NCBI RefSeq assembly: GCF_023016805.1
Contig: NZ_JALKCH010000002.1
Span: 62,001-126,000, forward strand
Length of the DNA stretch: 64,000 bases
Reading direction: 5' to 3'
Source: Ancylobacter crimeensis
GTDB lineage: Bacteria > Pseudomonadota > Alphaproteobacteria > Rhizobiales > Xanthobacteraceae
The notes beneath the pieces are model-generated. The model made no database searches. It was given only the letters and a program-made list of their open reading frames with translations, and was not told where the DNA came from. The translations under genes and the position numbers were made by a program. Positions 51,695 to 60,350 of this stretch are shown here, one piece after another. Position 1 is the first letter of the stretch, and each line of letters begins with the position of its first letter.

Positions 51695-52767
51695 TGCCCA
51701 ATTCCCTGCGCCGCGTGCTCTATATCGATGACGATCCGGCGCTGGGACGGCTCGTGGAGAAGGCACTCGGCCGTCGCGGTTATGAGGTTGTGCTCGTCAA
51801 CGACGCCGAAAGCGGCTTGAAAAGGCTTGCCGAAGGTGGCGTCGACGTGGTGGCGCTGGATCATTTCCTGCCGACCGGTACCGGCATCGACGTGCTGACC
51901 GCCCTTCAGGGGGTCGAGCGCGCGCCGCCCGTCGTCTATGTCACGGGCTCTGCCGAAACCCATGTGGCCGTGCAGGCGCTCAAGGCGGGCGCCTTCGACT
52001 ACGTGCCGAAGACGGTCGATTCCGATTTCTACGAGCTGCTGGGCAGCGCCATCGACCAGGCGATCGAGAAGGCGCGCCTCATCCGCGCCCGCGACGAGGC
52101 CGAGCGCGAGGTGCGCGCCGCCCGCGACCGGGCGGAGATCATGTTGGCGGAAGTCAATCACCGCGTCGCAAATTCGCTGGCCATGGTGGCGGGGCTGGTG
52201 CGGCTTCAGTCCAATGCCATCGGCGATCAGGCGGCAAAGGCGGCTCTCGCCGAGACGCAGGCGCGCATCCTTGCAGTCGCGGGCGTGCATCGCCGTCTCT
52301 ACACCTCGCAGGATGTGCGCATCGTCGAGATCAACGAATATCTGAAAAGCCTCACCGACGAGATCGCCGCATCGATGCGCGAGGCCGGATACAAGGCGGT
52401 GATCCGCACCAATATCGCGCCGATCGAGGTGCCGACCGACCGTGCGGTGTCGATCGGCGTCATCGTCACCGAACTGGTCACCAACGCCTTCAAATACGCC
52501 TATCCGGCCGGCGATGGCGGCGAGGCGCGGGTGACGCTCGGCTCGCTGTCGGACGGTCATGCGCGTCTCGCGGTCGAAGATGACGGCATAGGCTGGCGCG
52601 GCGAGGGCAAACCGCAGGGCACGGGGCTCGGCAGCCGCATCGTCAAGGCGATGGCCGGCAGCCTGCAGGCCTCGATCATCTATGAAGAGATGGCGCGCGG
52701 TACTCGGGTGCTGATCGAGTTCCCGGTGGAGCGCCTCTCCTCCGGCGAGCCCCGGGCGGCGCACTGA
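51691..52767 (+). CDS. Receiver domain fused to HisKA_2/HWE-type histidine kinase
   Basis: A 358-aa cytoplasmic protein. Residues 1-125 form a receiver (VLYIDDDPALGRLVEKALG, VVALDHFLPTGTGIDVL, VVYVTGSAET, DYVPKTVDSDFYEL). A coiled coil leads to an H-box of the HisKA_2 type, MLAEVNHRVANSLAMVAGLV, with His about residue 156, and an ATPase domain with VTELVTNAFKYAYPAGDGG, AVEDDGIGW and GTGLGSRIVKAMAG. A receiver placed before the kinase means kinase activity can be set by upstream phosphorylation. GTG 51691 and ATG 51694 are adjacent starts. Third gene of the phosphorelay; no dedicated output gene follows. Confidence 0.92.
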   Translation: MMPNSLRRVLYIDDDPALGRLVEKALGRRGYEVVLVNDAESGLKRLAEGGVDVVALDHFLPTGTGIDVLTALQGVERAPPVVYVTGSAETHVAVQALKAGAFDYVPKTVDSDFYELLGSAIDQAIEKARLIRARDEAEREVRAARDRAEIMLAEVNHRVANSLAMVAGLVRLQSNAIGDQAAKAALAETQARILAVAGVHRRLYTSQDVRIVEINEYLKSLTDEIAASMREAGYKAVIRTNIAPIEVPTDRAVSIGVIVTELVTNAFKYAYPAGDGGEARVTLGSLSDGHARLAVEDDGIGWRGEGKPQGTGLGSRIVKAMAGSLQASIIYEEMARGTRVLIEFPVERLSSGEPRAAH

Positions 52768-52852
52768 ACGGCGTCGCGCAGAACGATTGCGAACAAAACG
52801 CGAAACGTGCTTGCTGTCCAGGTCAAAGGCCGAGGACGATTCGCACACCCGC

Positions 52853-54976
52853 ATGGCTGCCTTGCCCCAATCCATCACCGCTTCCGGCGACGCGCTGGAG
52901 ACGGCACTGCCGGGTTATCTCCAGCGGCTGAACCCGGATCAGCGGCGCGCCGTGGAATTTGGGGTCACGCCTGGTGCCGCCGGCATGGCGGGGGCGCCTC
53001 TGCTCATCATTGCCGGTGCGGGTTCGGGCAAGACCAACACGCTCGCCCATCGTGTCGCCCATCTGGTGGTCAACGGCGTGGATCCCCGTCGCATTCTGCT
53101 CCTCACCTTCTCGCGCCGGGCTGCGGCTGAGATGTGTCGCCGCGTCGAGCGCATTGCCGCTGCCGCACTCGGTCCCAAAGCGAGCGTGCTCAGCGAGGGG
53201 TTAACCTTCGCCGGCACCTTTCACGCGGTCGGGGCCCGGCTGCTGCGCGACTATGCTGCCCATATCGGGCTGGATCCGGCCTTCACCATCCACGACCGGG
53301 AGGATTCTGCCGATCTGATGAACCTCGTGCGCCATGAGATGGGGTTCTCGAAAACCGAGAAGCGGTTTCCGGCCAAGGGAACGTGCCTTTCCATCTATTC
53401 CCGCGTCGTGAATGCGCAGGCGCCGCTCGCCGCGATTCTCGCTTCCGCCTTTCCGTGGTCCGTCGGCTGGGAGGCGGAGCTGAAGACGCTGTTTGCCGCT
53501 TATGTCGAGGCCAAGCAGCGCCAGAACGTGCTCGATTACGACGACCTTCTGCTCTACTGGGCGCAGATGGTGGGCGAGCCTTCGCTCGCCGCCGAGATCG
53601 GGGGACGGTTCGACCATGTGCTGGTCGACGAGTATCAGGACACCAACCGCTTGCAGGCGAGCATTCTTCTCGGCCTGAAGCCGGACGGGCGCGGGCTGGC
53701 GGTTGTGGGTGACGATGCCCAGTCGATTTATTCCTTCCGGGCGGCCGAAATCCGCAACATCCTCGATTTCCCTGGCCATTTCACGCCGCGGGCCGCCGTG
53801 GTCACCCTCGACCGCAACTACCGTTCCACCCAGCCGATCCTGGCCGCCGCCAACGCCGTGATCGCCGAGGCGAGCGAGCGCTACGCCAAGGAACTGTGGA
53901 GCGAGCGGGCCTCTGTCGAGCGCCCGCAGATCGTCACGGTGCGCGACGAGATCGAGCAGGCGAATTTCGTCGCGAGCGAGGTGCTGGCGGCGCGCGAGGC
54001 GGGTCTCGCGCTGAAGTCGCAGGCCGTGCTGTTCCGCGCCTCCCATCATTCGGGTCCGCTGGAGGTGGAGCTCACGCGCCGCAACATCCCTTTTGTGAAA
54101 TTCGGGGGCCTGAAGTTCCTCGATGCGGCGCATGTGAAGGATGTGCTCGCGGTGCTGCGCTTTGCCGAGAATCCGCGCGACCGTGCGGCCGGCTTCCGCG
54201 TGCTGCAGCTTCTTCCGGGGATCGGCCCGGCCAGTGCGCGGCGGATGGTGGATGCCGTCAGCGCCGTCGGCGCGCTGGTGCCGGCTCTGGAGGCGCAGAC
54301 CCCGCCTCCGCGCAGCGGAGAGGATTGGCCCGGCTTCCTCGACCTGCTACGCCGGCTCGGCTCCCGCGCGGCCGGCTGGCCGGCGGAGATAGACCAGGTG
54401 CGGGAGTGGTACGGCCCGCATCTGGAGCGCCTGCACGAGGATGCCGCGACCCGGCAGGCCGATCTTGTCCAGCTCGCGCAGATCGCGACCGGCTATGCCT
54501 CGCGGGAGCGCTTTCTCACAGAACTCACCCTCGATCCCCCCGACGCCACAAGCGGCCGGGCGGCCGATCCGCTGCTCGACGAGGATTACCTGATCCTCTC
54601 TACCATCCACTCGGCCAAGGGGCAGGAGTGGAAAAGCGTGCACGTTCTCAATGTGGTGGACGGGTGCATGCCCTCCGATCTCGCGGTCGGTTCCGCGAAG
54701 GACATTGAGGAGGAGCGACGCCTCCTCTATGTCGCCATGACGCGGGCGAAGGACCATCTCCACCTCATCGTGCCGCAGCGCTTCTTCACCCATGGCCAGT
54801 CGTCGCGGGGCGATCGGCACGTCTACGCCTCCCGTACCCGCTTCATCCCCTCGCCGCTGCTCCGGCATTTCAGCGCCCGGCTCTGGCCGGAACCGGTCGA
54901 ATCGGGTTCCGCCACGGCGCCAAGCGAAGGACCGCGCATCGATGTCCGCGCCCGGCTGCGCAGCATGTGGAGCTGA
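52853..54976 (+). CDS. UvrD/Rep-family ATP-dependent DNA helicase
   Basis: Superfamily 1A helicase of 707 aa, translocating 3' to 5'. Motifs in order: Q-motif LNPDQRRAVEFG, Walker A IAGAGSGKTNTLAHR, Ia LLTFSRRAAAEM, II VLVDEYQDTNRLQ, III AVVGDDAQSIYSFRAA, IV LDRNYRSTQPIL, V STIHSAKGQEWKSVHVL and VI EEERRLLYVAMTRAKDHLHL. Shorter than UvrD and PcrA in the 2B region and without a C-terminal nuclease. ATG 52853 fits best; a TTG at 52787 would add 22 residues. It lies 126 bases before Ku, so it may help process or unwind broken ends (inference). Confidence 0.92.
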   Translation: MAALPQSITASGDALETALPGYLQRLNPDQRRAVEFGVTPGAAGMAGAPLLIIAGAGSGKTNTLAHRVAHLVVNGVDPRRILLLTFSRRAAAEMCRRVERIAAAALGPKASVLSEGLTFAGTFHAVGARLLRDYAAHIGLDPAFTIHDREDSADLMNLVRHEMGFSKTEKRFPAKGTCLSIYSRVVNAQAPLAAILASAFPWSVGWEAELKTLFAAYVEAKQRQNVLDYDDLLLYWAQMVGEPSLAAEIGGRFDHVLVDEYQDTNRLQASILLGLKPDGRGLAVVGDDAQSIYSFRAAEIRNILDFPGHFTPRAAVVTLDRNYRSTQPILAAANAVIAEASERYAKELWSERASVERPQIVTVRDEIEQANFVASEVLAAREAGLALKSQAVLFRASHHSGPLEVELTRRNIPFVKFGGLKFLDAAHVKDVLAVLRFAENPRDRAAGFRVLQLLPGIGPASARRMVDAVSAVGALVPALEAQTPPPRSGEDWPGFLDLLRRLGSRAAGWPAEIDQVREWYGPHLERLHEDAATRQADLVQLAQIATGYASRERFLTELTLDPPDATSGRAADPLLDEDYLILSTIHSAKGQEWKSVHVLNVVDGCMPSDLAVGSAKDIEEERRLLYVAMTRAKDHLHLIVPQRFFTHGQSSRGDRHVYASRTRFIPSPLLRHFSARLWPEPVESGSATAPSEGPRIDVRARLRSMWS

Positions 54977-55102
54977 CCCGCCGCGGCAACGCCCCATTGT
55001 GCAGTGCAAGGAAACGCGCTTACGGTGTGGAACATCGGTGTTCCTGTAGCCGTTGTCCGGCGAGCAATGGTTTTGGTCCTGCGCTGCGAGGAGATTCAGG
55101 CG

Positions 55103-55912
55103 ATGGCGTCTCGCGCCTTCTGGAAGGGCTATCTGAAGCTGTCCCTCGTTACCTGCCCGGTCGCCATGACGCCGGCGACATCGGAGAGCGAGCGGGTGCG
55201 TTTCCATACCCTCAACCGCGTCACCGGCAGCCGCATCGAGGCGCGCTACGTCGATGCGGAGACCGGCAAGCCGGTGCGCGAGGAGGACGAGGCGAAGGCC
55301 TATCAGACCGGTCCGGATGATTACGTGGTGCTGGAAGACGACGAACTCGATTCCGTTGCACTCGAAAGCACCCGCACCATCGATATCGAGACGTTTGTGC
55401 CGGCCGATACGATCGGGTGGATCTGGTACGACAAGCCGCATTTCCTCGTCCCGGACGACAAGGTCGGCGAGGAAGCCTTCTCGGTCATACGCGCGGCGAT
55501 GGCGGCAACCGGCACGGTCGGCATTTCCCGATTGGTGCTCTATCGCCGCGAACGTGCCGTGCTGCTGGAACCGCGGGACAATGGCATCGTGCTGTGGACG
55601 CTGCGCTTCGGCGACGAGGTTCGCGCCTCGGACGACCTGTTCGAGGCCGCAAATGACGAGCCGGGCGAGGAGATGCTGGGCCTGGTCGAGCGTCTGATCG
55701 AGCGCCGCACCCGCGATTGGGATGACAGCCTCGCCAGCGATCCTGTGCAAGAGAATCTGCAGAAGATCATCGCCGCCAAGAAAAAGGGCCGCAAGGCGTC
55801 CAGGCCCAAGATCGAGGCCGAGGAGGCGCCGGGCGGCAATGTCATCAGCATCATGGATGCGCTGAAGAAGAGCCTCGCCTCCGAGAAGGAAAAGAGCGGC
55901 AAGGCGCGCTGA
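55103..55912 (+). CDS. ku: Non-homologous end-joining protein Ku
   Basis: Bacterial Ku homodimer subunit, 269 aa, that rings double-strand ends and recruits LigD. N-terminal AFWKGYLKLSLVTCPVAMTPAT is diagnostic, followed by VRFHTLNRVTGSRIEARYVD, DSVALESTRTIDIETFVP, GWIWYDKPHFLVPDDKVGEEAF and GISRLVLYRRERAVLLEPRDNG. A basic tail (KKKGRKASRPK, and at the end KEKSGKAR) probably contacts DNA. ATG 55103 follows GAGGAGATT. No ligD is present in the window. Confidence 0.95.
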   Translation: MASRAFWKGYLKLSLVTCPVAMTPATSESERVRFHTLNRVTGSRIEARYVDAETGKPVREEDEAKAYQTGPDDYVVLEDDELDSVALESTRTIDIETFVPADTIGWIWYDKPHFLVPDDKVGEEAFSVIRAAMAATGTVGISRLVLYRRERAVLLEPRDNGIVLWTLRFGDEVRASDDLFEAANDEPGEEMLGLVERLIERRTRDWDDSLASDPVQENLQKIIAAKKKGRKASRPKIEAEEAPGGNVISIMDALKKSLASEKEKSGKAR

Positions 55913-55933
55913 AGGCACCGGCGCAAAGCCGGC

Positions 55934-57244
55934 TCAGAACTCGAGCAGGTTGTCCCGCAGCAATTCATGCGCATAGGCCCTGCGCATCAGGCCGCGGCGT
56001 TGCAGGGCGGGCACCAGCCCGTCGGTGATGGTGGCGATCGAGCGCCGGCTGACATCCGGCAGCACGATAAGGAAGCCGTCGCCGCCGACCTCCTCCATGA
56101 TCTCGCCCATCTGCGCCGCCGCGCTCTCCGGCGTACCCACCACGTCGACGCAATAGCCATGGCCGTAATGCGCGACGATGGCCTCGCGCAACGTGCGCTG
56201 GCCGGCCCGCACCAGGAAGGCTTGCAGCGTCGATTGCGTGCCATTGGTGCTGAGTTCGCCGACGGGCGCGTCGAGGTCGAAGTGCGAGAAGTCGATATTG
56301 GTCGCCCAACCGAGTCGCGCGAGCCGGGCAGGGATGTTCTCTGCGGTCTGCACCTGCCGCTGCTCGGCGAACCAGCGTGCCTGATCCTCGGTCTCGGCGA
56401 CGATCGGCGAGAGCAGGAACAGCAGTTTGCTCTGGTCGGGGTCGCGCCCCATCGTCACCATCTGGGCGCGTATCTCCTCGCGATAGCGCTTCATGTTCTC
56501 GATGCCGCTCGGTGCGGCGACGATGGTGTCGGCATGGGCGGCGGCGAAGGCTCGCCCCGTGGCCGAGCCGCCGGCCTGGGCGATGACGGGCTGGCCCTGC
56601 GGGCACGGGCCTGAATTGAGCGGACCACGGGAGGCGTAGTATTTTCCCGCATAGTCGATGGTGTGGACTTTCGCCGGGTCGATGAGCATGCCGTTGGCCA
56701 CGTCGTCGACGATGGCGCCGGGTTCCCACGACGACCAGAGCTTCTTGACGACGGTGGCGTATTCCGCCGCCATCGCATAGCGCTCCTCATGATCCGCCAT
56801 GCCGTCGAGGCCGAAATTCTGCGCCGCCAGATCGTTGAAGCCGGTCACCAGGTTCCAGCCGGCCCGTCCGCCGGAAATCTGGTCGAGCGAAGAGATGATG
56901 CGGGCGGTGAGATAGGGATGGTAGGCGAAGGTCGACAGCGTCGGCACGATGCCGAGTCGGCGCGTCGAGGCCGCGAGCAGCGTCGCCACCACGGAGGGCT
57001 CCTGGCGTGGCACGCAGATGCCGTTCTTCAGGAAGATGTCCCGCGAAGCCTGCCAGTTCTCGCCGATGAAGATGGAATCCTCGATCAGCAGATAGTCGAA
57101 GCAGGCGCGCTCGATCGCACGGGCGAGGTCGACGAAGAGTTCGGCGCTCATCCAGTCGCGGCCGATGTTCCCAGTCCATGGCTCGCCCCAGGCCTGCGCG
57201 CTGGAGCCCTGAAGAAACCAGGACATGTGAAACGGCGACGCCAT
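55934..57244 (-). CDS. FMN-dependent monooxygenase, NtaA/SnaA/DszA family
   Basis: Luciferase-like flavin monooxygenase of 436 aa working with a separate flavin reductase. The family opening MSWFLQGSSAQAWGEPWTGN, DYLLIEDSIFIGENW, TFAYHPYLTARIISSLDQIS and GRAGWNLVTGFNDLAAQNFG are characteristic, as is PCPQGQPVIAQAGGSATGRAFA. Relatives open nitrilotriacetate, EDTA, sulfonates or dibenzothiophene sulfone. Substrate not deducible. Start ATG 57244 follows GAGGAGAAC. Stands alone on the minus strand, convergent with Ku and divergent from the YdeP-type gene. Confidence 0.92.
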   Translation of the reverse strand: MASPFHMSWFLQGSSAQAWGEPWTGNIGRDWMSAELFVDLARAIERACFDYLLIEDSIFIGENWQASRDIFLKNGICVPRQEPSVVATLLAASTRRLGIVPTLSTFAYHPYLTARIISSLDQISGGRAGWNLVTGFNDLAAQNFGLDGMADHEERYAMAAEYATVVKKLWSSWEPGAIVDDVANGMLIDPAKVHTIDYAGKYYASRGPLNSGPCPQGQPVIAQAGGSATGRAFAAAHADTIVAAPSGIENMKRYREEIRAQMVTMGRDPDQSKLLFLLSPIVAETEDQARWFAEQRQVQTAENIPARLARLGWATNIDFSHFDLDAPVGELSTNGTQSTLQAFLVRAGQRTLREAIVAHYGHGYCVDVVGTPESAAAQMGEIMEEVGGDGFLIVLPDVSRRSIATITDGLVPALQRRGLMRRAYAHELLRDNLLEF

Positions 57245-57625
57245 CACGTTCTCCTCGACCTTGGTCAGACGAGGACAAGGTGCGTGCGCGACCCTTCCCT
57301 GCAAATCACCCCAAAGGGGTATCCCCTGAGCGACGTCACGTCGCCGAAGCGTTTGTCGCATCGCAACAGTGGAGCTTCCGTAACGTCCTTCGCGACCGCG
57401 AAAAAACATGGATCAATCAATAGAAAAAAACGATCAAAATGATGTGGCGGTCTGACGCACCTTTCAGGCGCGATCCCGCGGTCGAAATGGAACCATTTCA
57501 TATCAAACGTTCGAGCTATGCGAATTTTCGTGTTGAAATTCAGTGGCATTCTGCCTAGTTCCTTTGACAGGGATCAATGCGCCAAGGACATTCCGCTCCC
57601 GTGGCCACAGCTCGAATGATCGAAA
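57245..57625. promoter_or_regulatory. Divergent gap upstream of monooxygenase and YdeP-type genes
   Basis: A 381-base gap, partly AT-rich (57405-57445). It contains an inverted repeat GAAATGG-AA-CCATTTC at 57484-57499, well placed as an operator for the rightward gene, 127 bases upstream of its start. No open frame with family features is seen. Confidence 0.6.
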
Positions 57626-59926
57626 ATGTCGATTGATGAGACGTCGCTGCATCTGAAGAAATCACACGCCGCCGGTGGCTGGGGTGCTCTTCGCAGTTGC
57701 GGTAAGCACCTTCTCGCCAGTGGCTCCGCCCTCACCGGCGCGCGCACGCTGCTGAAGGCGAACCAGCCCGACGGATTCGACTGCCCGGGCTGTGCCTGGG
57801 GCGACCCGGAGCATGGCTCGTCCTTCGAGTTCTGCGAGAACGGGGTGAAGGCGGTCGCGTGGGAATCGACCGAGCGGCGCGCCACCCCTGCTTTCTTCGC
57901 CGCCCATACGGTGAGCGAGCTGCGGGGCTGGAGCGACTACGCGCTCGAGAATGTCGGCCGCCTCACTGAGCCGATGGTCTATGACCGCGCCAGCGACCGC
58001 TATCGCGCCGTCAGCTGGGAGGAGGCCTTTGCGGGCATCGCCGCCGAGCTGAACGCGCTCGCCGATCCGAACGAAGCCGAGTTCTACACCTCCGGCCGGG
58101 CCAGCAACGAGGCCGCGTTCCTCTATCAGCTCTTCGTGCGCATGTTCGGGACCAACAATTTCCCGGACTGCTCCAATATGTGCCACGAGGCGAGCGGGCT
58201 CGGCCTCATGCAGTCGGTCGGTGTCGGCAAGGGCACCGTTCTGCTGGAAGATTTCGAGCACGCCGACGCCATCATCGTGATTGGCCAGAACCCCGGCACC
58301 AACCATCCGCGTATGCTGGGCGACCTGCGGCGGGCCGCGATGCGCGGTGCCCGCGTGGCTGTGCTCAACCCGATCCGCGAACGCGGGCTGGAGCGTTTTG
58401 CCGACCCGCAGTCCAAGATCGAGATGATGCGTGGCGGCTCCACCGCCATCGCCAGCCACTATTTCCAGCCCAAGCTGGGCGGGGACATGGCCGCCATCCG
58501 CGGTGCCGCGAAAGTGGTGTTCGCCCGCGATGCCGAGGCGCGTGCCGCCGGCCGGCCGAGCCTGCTCGACACTGCCTTCATCGCCGAGCACACGGTCGGC
58601 CTCGATGCCTGGCGGGCCGAGGTGGAGGCGACCTCCTGGGAACGGATCGAGGACCAGTCGGGCCTGACGCGCACCGAGATCGAGACGCTCGCCGATGTCT
58701 ATCTCGGCGCCGAGCGCGTGATCGCGACCTGGGCGATGGGCGTCACCCAGCACCGCCATTCGGTGGCGACCGTGCGTGAGATCACCAACTTCCTGCTGCT
58801 GCGTGGCCATATCGGCCGCCCGGGTGCGGGCCTGTGCCCGGTGCGGGGCCATTCCAACGTGCAAGGCGACCGCACGGTGGGCATCAACGAGAACGCGCCG
58901 GAGTGGTTCATCGCCGCGCTGGAGCGTGAGTTCGACGTGACCCTGCCGCGCGCGCCGGGGCACAATGTGCTCCACGCCATCCATGCGATGGTGGAAGGCC
59001 GGTCCAAGGCCTTCATCGGGCTCGGCGGCAATTTCGTCCGCGCCACCCCCGATACTCAGCTCGTCCACGACGCGCTGGAACGGTGCCGGCTCACCGTGCA
59101 GATCGCGACCAAGCCCAATCTCGGCCATATGGCGCCCGGCGCGGTTGCCTACCTGCTGCCCTGCCTCGGCCGCACGGAAATCGACCGCAATTCACGCAAG
59201 CGGCCGCAGATCGTGACCGTCGAGGATTCGATGAGCATGGTCCACGGCTCGGGCGGCATCAATCGTCCCGCCGCCGTTACCCTGCGTTCGGAGATCCAGA
59301 TCATCGCCGGCATCGCCGCCGCGACCCTCGGCTCGACGAAGGTCGACTGGCTCGCCATGGCGGATGATTACGATCTGATCCGCGACCGCATCGCGCGAGT
59401 GATTCCGGGCTTCGAGGATTTCAACGTCCGTGTCCGTCGCCCCCGGGGTTTCCGGCTGCGCAACGCTGCCGCGGAGCGCGAGTGGAACACACGGTCGGGC
59501 CGTGCGGAGTTCTCCGACGCTCCGCTGCCTGAGGCGGTCGAGCACCAGCAGGTGCGCGGGCAGAAGGGTGCCTTCGTGCTGCAGACCTTCCGCAGTCACG
59601 ATCAGTACAACACCACCATCTATGGCCTCGACGACCGCTATCGCGGCGTCTATGGCGAACGCCGCGTGGTGTTCGCCAACCCCGAGGACATCGCCGAACT
59701 CGGCGCCACGCCGAATGCGCGGGTGGACGTCGTCGGCACCGACCATGACGGGCGCAACCGCATCGCCGAGGATTTCCGCCTCGTCGCCTACGATATCCCG
59801 CGCGGCTGTGTCGCCGGCTATTACCCGGAACTCAATGCGGTTGTGCCTTTCAACAAGGCCGGCGAGGGCAGCGACACCCCGCTCTCCAAGTCGGTCATGG
59901 TGACTTTTCGGGCGAGGGCGGCATGA
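57626..59926 (+). CDS. FdhF/YdeP-family molybdopterin oxidoreductase
   Basis: Molybdopterin-guanine-dinucleotide protein of 766 aa, cytoplasmic, like E. coli YdeP (acid-resistance linked). FDCPGCAWGDPEHGSSFEFC at residues ~50-70 stands where a full Fe-S enzyme would have four cysteines; only part of that set is visible. Molybdopterin-binding features are AEFYTSGRASNEAAFLYQLF, CHEASGLGLMQSVGVGKGTV, AIIVIGQNPGTNHPRML, and the C-terminal MopB domain (YNTTIYGLDDRYRGVYGERR, GCVAGYYPELNAVVPFNKA). It overlaps the next gene by ATGA. The physiological reaction of YdeP-type proteins is unknown; a role under acid, formate or oxalate stress is only suggested by relatives. Confidence 0.9.
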   Translation: MSIDETSLHLKKSHAAGGWGALRSCGKHLLASGSALTGARTLLKANQPDGFDCPGCAWGDPEHGSSFEFCENGVKAVAWESTERRATPAFFAAHTVSELRGWSDYALENVGRLTEPMVYDRASDRYRAVSWEEAFAGIAAELNALADPNEAEFYTSGRASNEAAFLYQLFVRMFGTNNFPDCSNMCHEASGLGLMQSVGVGKGTVLLEDFEHADAIIVIGQNPGTNHPRMLGDLRRAAMRGARVAVLNPIRERGLERFADPQSKIEMMRGGSTAIASHYFQPKLGGDMAAIRGAAKVVFARDAEARAAGRPSLLDTAFIAEHTVGLDAWRAEVEATSWERIEDQSGLTRTEIETLADVYLGAERVIATWAMGVTQHRHSVATVREITNFLLLRGHIGRPGAGLCPVRGHSNVQGDRTVGINENAPEWFIAALEREFDVTLPRAPGHNVLHAIHAMVEGRSKAFIGLGGNFVRATPDTQLVHDALERCRLTVQIATKPNLGHMAPGAVAYLLPCLGRTEIDRNSRKRPQIVTVEDSMSMVHGSGGINRPAAVTLRSEIQIIAGIAAATLGSTKVDWLAMADDYDLIRDRIARVIPGFEDFNVRVRRPRGFRLRNAAAEREWNTRSGRAEFSDAPLPEAVEHQQVRGQKGAFVLQTFRSHDQYNTTIYGLDDRYRGVYGERRVVFANPEDIAELGATPNARVDVVGTDHDGRNRIAEDFRLVAYDIPRGCVAGYYPELNAVVPFNKAGEGSDTPLSKSVMVTFRARAA

Positions 59927-60324
59927 GCGCGCTTGAACCGTCCGTCACCGGGCCGGCCCGCGTCGAGGCCTGTCCCGTCGAGGCCGTCGCCGCGCCGGCG
60001 GTGCCGGATCCCGATAGCCTGATGGAGGACGTCGCATTCCTCGTTGACCGCGAGCCGCAGCTGAGCCCGCTCGACGCCGGCGTGCTGCTGGCGCTTGCCT
60101 ACGGCATAGCGCGCGACACCCGCGCCTTCGCCCGGCTGTTCGGCATCGCCCACGCGCTGGTTCTGCGGGCGGCGAGCGATCTTGAGGATGGGCTGGGCCT
60201 CGTGGTTGTCGAGCAGAGGCAGGAGCGCAGCATGCGCAGTCATCTGCGCCTCTCCGATCTCGGTCGGCACATGCTGGCGCAGATCGGTCTCATGGACGCG
60301 CCGACCCTCAGCAAGGCGGGTTAG
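59923..60324 (+). CDS. Small helical, winged-helix-like protein coupled to the YdeP-type gene
   Basis: A 133-aa protein with no recognised function. After a ~30-residue Pro/Ala-rich lead, residues 35-125 look like a MarR/PadR-type winged helix: ALAYGIARDTRAFARLFGIAHALVLRAASDLED reads as helices with a turn, then VVEQRQERSMRSHLRLSDLGRHML as the wing with the usual SDLG. It could be a regulator of the pair or a small partner subunit. Its start overlaps the stop of the oxidoreductase gene (ATGA), which ties the two functionally. Confidence 0.75.
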   Translation: MSALEPSVTGPARVEACPVEAVAAPAVPDPDSLMEDVAFLVDREPQLSPLDAGVLLALAYGIARDTRAFARLFGIAHALVLRAASDLEDGLGLVVVEQRQERSMRSHLRLSDLGRHMLAQIGLMDAPTLSKAG

Positions 60325-60350
60325 GCGCGCTTGGCGTTCGTGGGCCTGCG

